A DNA stretch of 64,000 bases, taken from assembly GCA_965267335.1 (NCBI GenBank), contig OZ253953.1, forward strand, positions 1,302,001 through 1,366,000, given 5' to 3'. The notes beneath the pieces are model-generated. The model was not told where the DNA came from. It saw only the letters and a list, made by a program, of their open reading frames with translations, and searched no databases. The position numbers and the translations under genes are program-made. This stretch comes from G965267335 sp965267335 (GTDB lineage: Bacteria > Bacteroidota > Bacteroidia > Cytophagales > JAAEPT01). Within the stretch, counting starts at the first letter, position 1. Every line of letters begins with the position of its first letter. This document shows, in pieces, positions 44,725 to 55,300 of the stretch.

Positions 44725-45338
44725 ACGCTAGCGTTATTATACTACCCTTTTTAGTATTCAGTATAAGTCAGTGCTCATTTGACCGAAGTGTTTCTATTGA
44801 AGAATTGAACCAGTACTTATCAGCCCCAACTCATGGGATTACGAAAGAAAAAGAGACGAACCTGCTGCGTTTCCAGTGCAAGTATATGCCTGTTGATTTA
44901 TTGGCTTATCAGGAAGTCAAGCGGACACAGGCAACCAATACGGACAGTATCAAGGTGCTTTATAGCAGTTCACACACTTTCATCCTGAACCTGGAACCGA
45001 AAAAAGAAAATCTTTCAGGATCAGTGATGAATCTCGGAGTGAGCAACAGGCATGAGTACAAACAACGCTCTATTGAGATGAACTTCAGGATGGGTGAACG
45101 CTTTCAGTTAAGAATCGGTGATCGTACACTCAGTCCATCAGTGGTCGAAATGGTCAACACCTATGACCTGACAAAAGACCGGGACTTATACATCGTATTC
45201 CCCGACCAAGAGAATACTCCGAAGGAGTTCACAGAAGACCTTGAATTGATCTACTACGATGACCTGTACGAGACAGGCATTCATCATTTTCGATTCAAAA
45301 AAGATGACCTAAACCAGATACCCTCTTTACAACCATGA
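44721..45338 (+). CDS. Lipoprotein in the Rhs unit, TTG start
   Basis: This 205-residue protein has a lipoprotein-type signal with SISQC at residues 14-18, then a polar beta-rich domain without recognised family. The TTG start at 44721 overlaps the TGA stop of the chaperone gene in ATTGA, and its TGA stop overlaps the ATG of the next gene. These overlaps argue for coupled translation. It is likely anchored in the inner or outer membrane. Confidence 0.8.
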   Translation: MNASVIILPFLVFSISQCSFDRSVSIEELNQYLSAPTHGITKEKETNLLRFQCKYMPVDLLAYQEVKRTQATNTDSIKVLYSSSHTFILNLEPKKENLSGSVMNLGVSNRHEYKQRSIEMNFRMGERFQLRIGDRTLSPSVVEMVNTYDLTKDRDLYIVFPDQENTPKEFTEDLELIYYDDLYETGIHHFRFKKDDLNQIPSLQP

Positions 45339-48300
45339 TATTTCGAAAAAGAACCAAAAGAAAAGTATTGAAATATACCGCAGCTTTCCTGGCGGTGAAT
45401 ATGCTTGTAGAAATAGGTTCCCCGGCCATCGCCTGGGCACTGACCTCAGGACCGGCTCAACCGGAGTTTTCAAGCTTTGAGCCAGTGACTACAACCAATA
45501 TGGTTGATCCTTTCAGTGGTAGTTTTACCTACAACCTGCCGGTGATGGAAATTCCCGGCCCCAGTGGTGGTGGGTATGCTGTTTCCTTATCCTATCACAG
45601 CGGAGTACAACCTGAGCAGGAAGCATCCTGGGTGGGACTTGGCTGGACGCTAAACCCTGGTGCGATCATGAGAGGCAAACAAGGAGTGGCGGATGATGCA
45701 AATGGCACTTGGGTAAAGACCTGGAACAAAGCACGCCCTAACCGCACAGTGGGTATTGGAGTCAGTGCCGGAGAAATAGAAGCCTACAGTTACGACCTCT
45801 CCGCGCTGAACTTAGGCGCTGGTCTGAGATATAACAATTACCGGGGCTTGTCACGCACGTTGAATATTGGCGTCAATACCGGAATAGGTACTGTTTCGGC
45901 TAGTATCGCTGATGGAGAACCCGTGAGCTTTTCTGCCAGCATCAACTTTTCGGGAATGATAGAAAAAGATAAGCAGGAATTAGAGAAAGCCAAGGAGAAA
46001 CTAGAAGCAGCTTCCTGTGAAGAAGAAGATCAATGCGGAAAGGATGTCAAAGCCTTAACTCAAAAATTGAAGCATACATCAGCAGGTGCTTCACAGGGAT
46101 CAGCATTGAGTAACTGGGGAAGCTCCTATGGCCTTTCCCTGATTCAATCAGAAGCACGAAACATCATCGTGGCACAGTATGAAGGGGTTCAAACCTATTT
46201 CAGCTTAAAAGGACAATTGAATTTCTCTGCCCTCCATTTGGGGTTTGAAGGAGGAATTAATGCTTCCTATAGCTCTCAGCGAAATATTGAACTCGATAGT
46301 GCTTTACAATTTGGAAGTATGTACAGTGAAAATGCAATCAATGGTGGGAATTCTGTTTCTAAAATGGACTATGGTGTGGAAAAGGAAACTACCTTCAATA
46401 GCCGTGACCAGTTCTTACCAATTCCATACAATAACCCGGATGTTTTCAGTATCAGTGGTGAAGGCGTTGGCGGGGGATTTAACCTATTCAACAACTACGT
46501 AGGCCATTATCTGCCCAAGTCAGTAACCAGCCGTACTGATATTGTCAACGGCAACCTAGATCTTTCTTTGGGAGCCAACCTGGAACCCATCGGCCCTACG
46601 GCCAGTATTGGTTATAATGAAGTTAGCGTAGGTAATTGGGACAGTGATAAGCGCGGAAATACCGGAGACTATCAATTCGGGAGTGCGCTTGACGAAAGCA
46701 CCTATTTCCGTTTCAATAGCGATATGGGAGGAAATGTTGAAGTGACCGGAACCGATTCAGCAGTACGAGCCAAACTTGTGATGGGCCGGATACCCTGGTT
46801 GATTGACGACCTGATTCCTTCTACTGCCAACTCCGGACAACGAAGCCAACGTTCTTCATATGTAGGATACAGTACACAAAATGAGATGAATGATAGTATC
46901 CTCTTGCTGGATGATGCGACCGATGGAGTATTCTACCGGGCCTATAACAAATCAGCGTCATCGCGGAATTTTGTTGATCGCAGCAGTATGTCAGCGGGTT
47001 TTGGAGCCAGCCTGGGGGAATTCAGTATTGTGAATGAAGACGGTAATTATTATAACTACGGACTTCCAGTCTATGGTGCTGATGAAAAGTCCTTGAGCTA
47101 TGATGTGGAAGGGATTACCCCTATTAATCAATACCTGGTGTATAGAGATATTAGTGCAAACCATAACATGCATACCATTCTTGGGGAAGAAAGAACAGCT
47201 CCCGAAGCTACTTCATTTCTGATTACATCCATTACGACACCCGATTACATCGATCGCACCTATGACGGGCCAACTGCTGACGATTTCGGGGGCTGGACCA
47301 AGTTTAATTACGACCGGGCTTTTGGTTCAAATGACAAAGAAGACAACAACGAAAGATCAAATTGGTACCATTGGAGGTTCCCTTATACTGGATTGAGTTA
47401 TCAACGGGGTACGATGTTTGACCCGAGAGATGATCTGGGTGTTGTTCAAGCCGGAAATAAAGAAATTTACTACCTCAGTAGTATCGAAACCAAAACCCAC
47501 GTAGCCTTTTTCATTACCAATGATACCGATACGACTATTACCAAAGAAGATGGTACGATCATTAACTTAGTTGGCTCAGGAACTGATCGTTCCGATGGAC
47601 TGGAAGCAGCGGATGATGTTACCGCTGCGAACTCTAGTACCGCAAAGGGAAACGGTAAACTAAGAAGACTGGAAAAGATCGTCCTGTATGCCGTTAATGC
47701 TGACCGTGAGATAATCGGTAACCCCTTGAAAACATCCAACTTTGAGTATGAAACTCCGACCAGCGCCCTTTGCCAGGACATCCCAAACAGTTCAGTCGCC
47801 AACGGAGGTAAACTAACCCTAAAAAGAGTGTGGTTTGAATACGAGAATATCGCCCACAGCCGGATTCGTCCCTACGAATTCAGCTATGCCTACAAAGACC
47901 TGAGTGCTTCCACAGCCCTTTCCACCAAGTATCCTGACCTGGTGGATTATGGAGATGGTCTCAATGAAAACCCTGATTATAGTCCTTATGCCATTGACGG
48001 TTGGGGCAACTACCGAAGCGATGGCGATTCCCTGTACGAGCATATGAAACCCTGGGTACAACAGACCGGTGTGGATACCAGTTATGACCCGGCAGCCTGG
48101 AATCTTAAAGGCATCACCTTACCGACCGGGGGTGAAATTTTGGTGCAATACGAACAAAATGATTATCGCTATGTACAAGATAAAACCGCTTGTCAAATGA
48201 TCTCATTGAAAGACAAAAACACGTCTTCGATCGTTACCAAAGATGAAAGAAACAGCGACAATAAGTATTACTTGAGTCTGGATGATGCTGATCTGGATAC

Positions 48301-51300
48301 CGATGAAAACGGATCGGTCAGTACCGCAGAGGTCACTGCTTATACAGAGGTATTGAACAAATACTTTAGTAATGAAAAAGTTTATTTCAAGTTCTTATAC
48401 CAATTGGAAGGAAGCACTGATCCCGACCTGGACGTTTGTACCAGTGAATACATAACCGGGTATGCCGGAGCAACAGCGGTACGGGATGGAGATAATATTT
48501 ATATTGAATTTGAGGATAAGAGATATGCCAAACCCCGCCAGGTATGTAAAGATTTTTATAAGAAAAATGCCAGAGGATTAAGTCTGAACAGCACCTGTTC
48601 GAATGGAATAACTGATGAGACGGAAGGTAATGATGCGGTAGATGTAGCCAAGTCCATTAAACGCAATCATGAAAATGATGACGAGTCTGACGAATCAGGC
48701 CATTGTAAAGAAATCTCACTACCGCATTCCTATTTCCGGTTACCTGTCATGCGTTCTAAAAAGGGAAGTGGTATACGTGTGAAGCGGTTACTCATGTATG
48801 ACTCCGGGATAGAAAGTGGGGATGAAAGCCTGGTCGGTAGTGAATATTTCTACGAACAAGATGGAGAAAGCAGCGGTGTGGCCACCAATGAACCGGCAGG
48901 AATCCGGGAAGAAAATGCACTCATCACGTTTATGAAAAAAAGAACGACCCAAACCATCGCAGATAAAATTATTTCCGGGCAGGACAAAGACCGGTTTGAA
49001 GGGCCTCTAGGCGAATCACTGCTACCTACGGCCAGTGTGGGGTATTCCAGGGTAGTGGTCAAAAATATCCATAGTGGAAAAACGACCACGGGATTCACCG
49101 AAAGCAAATACCACACGTGCCGAGACTTTCCGATGTGGAAAGGGACAGATGTAACAGATATAGCACAGGACAGGGATTTGATCATGCTTCCATTAGGGAT
49201 TCTTAGTTATGGACATGACAACCGCTGGCAAGCACAGGGGTACCGCTTTGTACTCAATGATATGCATGGGAAAATGGCGTCCACGACCACCTACATTGGA
49301 GATTACACGGAAGGAACCAACTATTCCGACTACCCGATCAGCTCACAACAAAAATATGAGTATACCGCTATCGGTGAGAAGGTGGATGTGATGGACAATA
49401 CTGGGAATATCACCAATCAATACCTGGGACGGCAGGAGCAGGTTGCAATGGAAATGAAACAGGTCAAGGATGAGACCTTCAACTTCGGGATACAGGCAGA
49501 TCCGAGTTTGGGATTGCTGGGCCCCTTTCCCATTCCCAGTGTATCGTTTCTTCCCTACTTAAATTACAACGATAAGGAGTATAACCGCCATGTGACCAGC
49601 AAGGTTGTCCGTTATGCCACATTCGTCAAAAAGATAGAAACTACGCAGGACAATGTCAGAACCATTACCGAGAATCTGGTCTTTGATGGCAATACCGGAC
49701 AACCGGTTATTACCCGTACCGGAGATGGATACGATGCCCTGACTTTGGCGGGTGGTGGTTCCGCCCACAATGGCAAATACATTAACTACACCCTCCCGGC
49801 TGCGAAAGTCTACCGTCAGATGGGCCAAAAAGCCACCGGTGAGCGCTATGTCCTGGAAGGAGAGTTCTTCCTATACGATGATTACCTGGGAGCCAAAGAA
49901 GAATGGTTAAGCGATGGAGACAATTGTCACGTGAGAAACTCATTTATCAATATCCAGGATTTGGATAACCTGAGAGATAATGAACTGGCCGGACAATTTG
50001 CGGGCAGTGGCAATCACCCATTGGATGGTGAGGCCAACCGTCCGATTTTTGAGGAGCGAGCCAGCTTGTTAAGTGCCATACAAGATGAAAAAGTGGGTAT
50101 CGGTGATTTGATTTTGCTTACCGATGGTTCCGGCAATAAAGCGCTTTTCTTCATTAATGAAATTGATGATTTCTATTATCAGCGAATTTATATACAACCA
50201 CTTTCATTTGTGGCCAATGATTTAATCACTAACTGTCATAACCCTAAATTCACCCGTTTGGAAGTCATCAGAAGTGGTCACACCAACGAGCTGAAACTTG
50301 CTACAGCCCAGGTGACCACTTATGGTGCGGATACGACCCGGTTGTTCTCCAGAAGTTCAGGCGGGGCGGTCCAACTGGGAGACAGCCTGGAAAGTGTCAT
50401 CAATGCCAGTATACAAACCTATAGTGATGACTGGTATAACTATGCATTGACCAGGGACTATGAAAATGTTGGCTACCACTGCCAGAATGCCAATGTTTTT
50501 GAAACCGGAGCCAGAGGCAAATGGCGGCCACGTGCCAGTTATGTTTACGAAGATGAACGGGTACACGCTGCGGATAATAAATCATACAGTGGAGGACGGA
50601 TTCAGGATACCTACCTCACTTCATTTGATTTTATTGATAGCCATAATCCTGAGTTCTATTCACATTACTGTTGCTATACGTCTTCGGTAGGGGAATACAT
50701 GAATGAACCGGAAAATGGTACTCCTTGGGTAAGGACGAACAAGATAACCATGTACTCACCTAATGGGGAACCTTTGGAAGAATCTGACATCCTGGGTGTA
50801 CATAGCACTGCGAAGTTTGGTTACTCAGACAATGTGCCCGTACTGGTAGCCAACAATGCCCCTTACTATGCGGTGGAATTCGATGGGTTTGAAGATGATA
50901 CAGGAAGCAATATCACTTCAGAAAAGTCACACTCCGGTTCATACTCATACAAACTAGATAGAAATGCCACTTATACGATGGATGCTTTGGAGGCCGAGAC
51001 CGACATTTTGGATAGTGCCACGATGAAGATCAAGTTTTGGGTGAATACAAGGGAAAGGGAAATCGATGACCTGGCGAATAATTTATCTGTATACATGACC
51101 TCAGAAGATTTGGATGCTACTGATACAGGGTCCGTAGTCATACCAATTTACGCCAGCTTACAAAGAGTTGCCACAGTTGGGGAATGGGTATTGTTTCAAA
51201 CTGAGGTAGCGGGATTGCAACACCAGGACAACTATTATGATCAGCAAAGCTTCAATCAGATTAATCAACCGGCCAACACAGAAGCTAATGGACGGGGTCC

Positions 51301-51577
51301 TGGTATTGAATATGTAGTATCTATCAAAAATACGGGAACCAGTGAAATCTACCTGGATGATATAAGGGTACAGCCCCCTGAAGCACAGATGATCACTTAT
51401 GTCTATGACCGGGAAAATTTACGATTGCTCGCTAGCTTCAATGACCAGCATTTTGGACTCTTTTACCAATACAATGCGGAAGGGCAACTGGTCAGAAAAC
51501 TCATTGAGACCGAACGGGGGATGAAAACCATTACCGAAACCCAATACAATGCACCGTTAACCCAAAGAAACCCTTAA
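45335..51577 (+). CDS. 2080-residue Rhs-like shell protein with SpvB-type start
   Basis: It starts with a basic n-region and hydrophobic signal (residues 1-34), then the Bacteroidota Rhs/SpvB marker segments SGPAQPEFSSFEPV, MVDPFSGSFTYNLPV, LSYHSG and ASWVGLGWTLNPG. The middle has a K/E-rich helical insert with paired cysteines (about 220-250) and an EF-hand loop at 988-999 (DTDENGSVSTAE). A jelly-roll CBM-like domain covers about 1842-2010, and the chain ends with one Rhs unit (ITYVYDRENLRLLASFND). Family members are known only as sequences; function is inferred to be surface or secreted. Confidence 0.88.
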   Translation: MIFRKRTKRKVLKYTAAFLAVNMLVEIGSPAIAWALTSGPAQPEFSSFEPVTTTNMVDPFSGSFTYNLPVMEIPGPSGGGYAVSLSYHSGVQPEQEASWVGLGWTLNPGAIMRGKQGVADDANGTWVKTWNKARPNRTVGIGVSAGEIEAYSYDLSALNLGAGLRYNNYRGLSRTLNIGVNTGIGTVSASIADGEPVSFSASINFSGMIEKDKQELEKAKEKLEAASCEEEDQCGKDVKALTQKLKHTSAGASQGSALSNWGSSYGLSLIQSEARNIIVAQYEGVQTYFSLKGQLNFSALHLGFEGGINASYSSQRNIELDSALQFGSMYSENAINGGNSVSKMDYGVEKETTFNSRDQFLPIPYNNPDVFSISGEGVGGGFNLFNNYVGHYLPKSVTSRTDIVNGNLDLSLGANLEPIGPTASIGYNEVSVGNWDSDKRGNTGDYQFGSALDESTYFRFNSDMGGNVEVTGTDSAVRAKLVMGRIPWLIDDLIPSTANSGQRSQRSSYVGYSTQNEMNDSILLLDDATDGVFYRAYNKSASSRNFVDRSSMSAGFGASLGEFSIVNEDGNYYNYGLPVYGADEKSLSYDVEGITPINQYLVYRDISANHNMHTILGEERTAPEATSFLITSITTPDYIDRTYDGPTADDFGGWTKFNYDRAFGSNDKEDNNERSNWYHWRFPYTGLSYQRGTMFDPRDDLGVVQAGNKEIYYLSSIETKTHVAFFITNDTDTTITKEDGTIINLVGSGTDRSDGLEAADDVTAANSSTAKGNGKLRRLEKIVLYAVNADREIIGNPLKTSNFEYETPTSALCQDIPNSSVANGGKLTLKRVWFEYENIAHSRIRPYEFSYAYKDLSASTALSTKYPDLVDYGDGLNENPDYSPYAIDGWGNYRSDGDSLYEHMKPWVQQTGVDTSYDPAAWNLKGITLPTGGEILVQYEQNDYRYVQDKTACQMISLKDKNTSSIVTKDERNSDNKYYLSLDDADLDTDENGSVSTAEVTAYTEVLNKYFSNEKVYFKFLYQLEGSTDPDLDVCTSEYITGYAGATAVRDGDNIYIEFEDKRYAKPRQVCKDFYKKNARGLSLNSTCSNGITDETEGNDAVDVAKSIKRNHENDDESDESGHCKEISLPHSYFRLPVMRSKKGSGIRVKRLLMYDSGIESGDESLVGSEYFYEQDGESSGVATNEPAGIREENALITFMKKRTTQTIADKIISGQDKDRFEGPLGESLLPTASVGYSRVVVKNIHSGKTTTGFTESKYHTCRDFPMWKGTDVTDIAQDRDLIMLPLGILSYGHDNRWQAQGYRFVLNDMHGKMASTTTYIGDYTEGTNYSDYPISSQQKYEYTAIGEKVDVMDNTGNITNQYLGRQEQVAMEMKQVKDETFNFGIQADPSLGLLGPFPIPSVSFLPYLNYNDKEYNRHVTSKVVRYATFVKKIETTQDNVRTITENLVFDGNTGQPVITRTGDGYDALTLAGGGSAHNGKYINYTLPAAKVYRQMGQKATGERYVLEGEFFLYDDYLGAKEEWLSDGDNCHVRNSFINIQDLDNLRDNELAGQFAGSGNHPLDGEANRPIFEERASLLSAIQDEKVGIGDLILLTDGSGNKALFFINEIDDFYYQRIYIQPLSFVANDLITNCHNPKFTRLEVIRSGHTNELKLATAQVTTYGADTTRLFSRSSGGAVQLGDSLESVINASIQTYSDDWYNYALTRDYENVGYHCQNANVFETGARGKWRPRASYVYEDERVHAADNKSYSGGRIQDTYLTSFDFIDSHNPEFYSHYCCYTSSVGEYMNEPENGTPWVRTNKITMYSPNGEPLEESDILGVHSTAKFGYSDNVPVLVANNAPYYAVEFDGFEDDTGSNITSEKSHSGSYSYKLDRNATYTMDALEAETDILDSATMKIKFWVNTREREIDDLANNLSVYMTSEDLDATDTGSVVIPIYASLQRVATVGEWVLFQTEVAGLQHQDNYYDQQSFNQINQPANTEANGRGPGIEYVVSIKNTGTSEIYLDDIRVQPPEAQMITYVYDRENLRLLASFNDQHFGLFYQYNAEGQLVRKLIETERGMKTITETQYNAPLTQRNP

Positions 51578-51579
51578 TT

Positions 51580-52305
51580 ATGAATACTCAGGTACGTTAT
51601 ATTTTACTCATTGTATTGATGAGTACAGGGAATCTACAAGCTCAAAATAAAGCTAATCAGGCATTTGAGCAGGTCAAGGCGTTTTATAAAAGCGTGAATT
51701 CATTTGAAGGATCGTATAAACTGAGCTATGTGATCACCAGTTATTACCGGGACCCGGAGATGGAAGCGGTAAAAAGTAGCATCACCATAGCCTCTAATGG
51801 AATCAAGTCCTATATCAAGACCGACCACGGAGAAACCTTTCAAGATGCGGTCCACTGTGCGGCTATTATTCAGAACAAAAAGACTATATATCTGGGGAAG
51901 TCACAGCTGGAGCTTGGAGCTGAACGCGAAAAACAAATCGGCTTGTTTAGAGAAGCCTTTTTCAAAGGTGCTGAGGTGAGTCAATACAAAACGTTGGATC
52001 ATGGCATGGTTCAGTTAGACGTAACCCTATCCGCAGAGCTGTCGGAGCTACTACCTTATCACAAGCTCCGCTTTCATTTGGAACCAGCCACAGGTAAGGT
52101 AAAGAAAAGCATTGTCTATTATGACGATCAATATGCAGTTAAAAAGGCAGAGATTTCCTTCAATACCCTAATCAAAAATTACGCAGAAGAACCCTTTAAA
52201 GGAAGTATTACCTCTTTGTTTCTGGAATCCAACGGACAATTAAAAAGCCTTTGGAAACAAAAAGGCTTCCAGTTAATCAACCTGCAAAACATAGCTTCTA
52301 AATAA
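51580..52305 (+). CDS. Secreted protein between the two Rhs genes (LolA-like fold possible)
   Basis: The 241-residue protein has a signal peptide (1-21, ending LQAQN), then FYKSVNSFEGSYKLSYVI and a mixed sheet with a Lys/Tyr-rich IVYYDDQYAVKKAEI strand. The FxxVxSFxGxxxL start resembles LolA/RseB-type lipid-binding folds, but this is weak. It is placed 2 bases after the shell gene and 8 before the giant gene, hinting at an assembly or delivery partner. Confidence 0.78.
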   Translation: MNTQVRYILLIVLMSTGNLQAQNKANQAFEQVKAFYKSVNSFEGSYKLSYVITSYYRDPEMEAVKSSITIASNGIKSYIKTDHGETFQDAVHCAAIIQNKKTIYLGKSQLELGAEREKQIGLFREAFFKGAEVSQYKTLDHGMVQLDVTLSAELSELLPYHKLRFHLEPATGKVKKSIVYYDDQYAVKKAEISFNTLIKNYAEEPFKGSITSLFLESNGQLKSLWKQKGFQLINLQNIASK

Positions 52306-52313
52306 CCATCGAT

Positions 52314-55300
52314 ATGAAACGCATCTTATTGACCCTAATATTATTGACAGGTTATCTCCACCTATCACCTACTTACGGACAGATCGGTTCGATTGGTCCC
52401 GGTGGTGTTGGTGATGAAGACACCAGCCCTTTTGTCTGGTACGACTATTTTGGGTTAAAATACCCCAGCGCTACCGGGAACTGGCTCAACGTCAATGGGA
52501 CAGATTCATTAGATGTGATCAGTGGCAGTAACAAGCCCACTATTACCACGATCAGTGGCAAAAAAGCACTGTTGTTCGATGCTTCGAATACCGAATCTGT
52601 AGCGGAAAGTGCGCTAAGGAACGAATTTCATGAAGGGACCTTTCATGTTTTTTTAACGTTTCGCATATCAGACCGAAGCACTGAACAAGGTCTGATCACA
52701 TTTGATTCTACCGACTGTGCTTTTGGAGTATCAGTAACGGATTCGGGGCGAGTGATGTTCCAAAGTTTATATGGGGGGAGCTCTACGGATTCGGTACTGG
52801 TTGGCGACACGGGTACGATTCAGCAGGATGAGTTTTATGTATTATCATTTAAGGCGACAGTCGATGAAGGAGGTCCTAGCGTGACGGTAGACAACGTACG
52901 GATCAATGGCACCGAGGAACTCATGGCAGGCTCCATAACTATTGGTTCAGACTATGATTTGGAGCAGTTTACACTGGGAGTAAAGAATACGGATGCAGCC
53001 GTGTACCTGGAGGGCTATATCGGAGAACTAGCTATATATACAGAAACCTTAAATGATCTACAAGTAGACCTGATCGAAAACGGGCTGGGGTACCATCATT
53101 TAGTAAGTTTAGATAATGACTTACATGGTAATGAGGTAGGACACGAATTTCAGGTAGCAGGTATCGGAATTAACGGCAGCGATGAACATTTAACAGCTAC
53201 CTCCAGGGTGTTGGAAATTTCTGAGAACAATACTACACCATTTGTTAGCGGGGAATATCTGACATTGGGTCATGACAAATCGAGTGCAAATTCAGATGAA
53301 TATTCCGGTGAAGGAGGTATAAACGTAAAGACGATGAATCGCATTTGGCGTGTCAACCTGACTTCCAGCTCTCCCTATAAATTAATTGATGTAGCCATTG
53401 ATACACATAACTTGTACCCGAAAGAGGACTTCCAGGATTTTGTGTTACTCGTCAGTTCCAATCAAGACTGGAGCGACATTGGAGATCGACTAGAATTTGA
53501 ATTTTCGGTGCCCGATGCGAATGGCATAGCAACAGTAAGTGGTGTACGGGTCGAAGATGGAGACTATATCAGCATAGGTGTACAAAATGTAAACGAATGT
53601 TTTGATAACTATCATGGTGACCAATCAGCCATCGGAAGGATAGACGGACAATTTAATCAGGATTCAGCATTTTGTAGCGGGTATTTTGAGTTTAAAAAGA
53701 ATAGTTCCACCACATTTGCCGATAACGAGCTACTATTATTTGCTAATAGTTCGAATGGTTCACCGAGTCCCTCGTTCAATGAATCCTCAGATGAGTCTCC
53801 TGATTTTATACATATGCTTTCAGAGCGCTGGTGTGGTGAGTTCAGAACGCAAGAAAATGAGAAGCTTTTCGATTTCCGTTTTCATGGTTCCAATCAGCTT
53901 ACTACTAGCTATCAAATGGATATTCCTACTTCGGATTACGTGTCCTTTGTATTATTAGTGAGCGACTATTGGGATATGACAGATGCGAAGGTTTATTTAA
54001 TGGATAAGGCTTCCTATCATAGTGATACGTGCTATGAGGTAACCGGAGTTGAAATGCACCCGGGCCGTCAATATTTGAATTGGGGATATATCTTACCTGA
54101 CTCTTATGTCCCGGAAGTGGCAGATGCTGCTACCGGCACGGTATTGCAAAGAAAGTATAGTAGCGGTTCTACCATTAACGTTGCTGAACTTCGTACTGAA
54201 ATGAATTTTCCTTTATCCCCTGATTCTACGGGATATTATACCAAGGCAGAATCAGACCCGAATGATAATGGTGACAATTTTGGTCGCTATCTGCAAGGGT
54301 ACCTTTACCCCCAGGATACGGGTAGTTATACTTTTTACATTAAATCGGATGATGCTTCAGAGTTTTGGCTAAGCACCGGAACAAACCCGGAGAATATAAG
54401 TCTAAAAGCATATAGTCCGGCTTCATCTACTACTTACAGCGATTTCTCTCAACAAACAAGTAGTGCGATCAATTTGGATTCGGGAGCCGTCTACTATTTT
54501 GAAGTTCTGATGAAAGAAGCAGGCGGTGGAGATGCTGTACATTTAAAATGGAAAAAACCTGACACCTCAGAGAATGACCCGATTCCCGCAACTTATATTT
54601 CTCCCTGGACACAGGTAGCAACATTGGCGATGGATGATCTGTATACAGCGGATACCACCGGTTACACAGGAATCTATGATGAGTTTGTTCTTACGGTAGA
54701 TATGGACAGCGCAGCCATGTCTCCGGGAGACTTTATGTTTGTGCATTTTGATGGTAACAATTACGATAGCCTGACCTACGACAACCATCCAACAGAGAAT
54801 TTCTCCCGAATGAAAGGAGAATGGTTTGCCAGGGTTTCCACACGAGATGCCTCAGGAACATTAACCGCTGATTTTACTTTGTCGGGAGATAGTATTCCCT
54901 CCAAATCAGCAGGAGAAGAATACCTTTTGCTGATTGACTCAGACGGAGATTATGATGCAGGTGTGCTGACTTATTTGCTTGAGAGCAATGGAGATGGAAA
55001 CTATACGGCCAGTGATGTACCGGTATCGGATAGTTCTTATATAAGCCTGGGAGTGACAACCTTTGAATGTTATACTTATGACAAAAAGATTATCGGTTTT
55101 GGAAAAAGTACAGGTAGTTATGCGGAAGTAGATGGAGATGAATTGACACTAACTCAAACCAGTGAAGCTTACACAAGTTCACCGATAGGGCCTGGCAATT
55201 ACGCCACACTATCTAATAACAATGGCAACAACAACAGCCTTGTCAGTACGGAAGCAAGGGAAAATAGTGTAAGGGCTGCCAGAGAGTGGTGCATTCGTAT

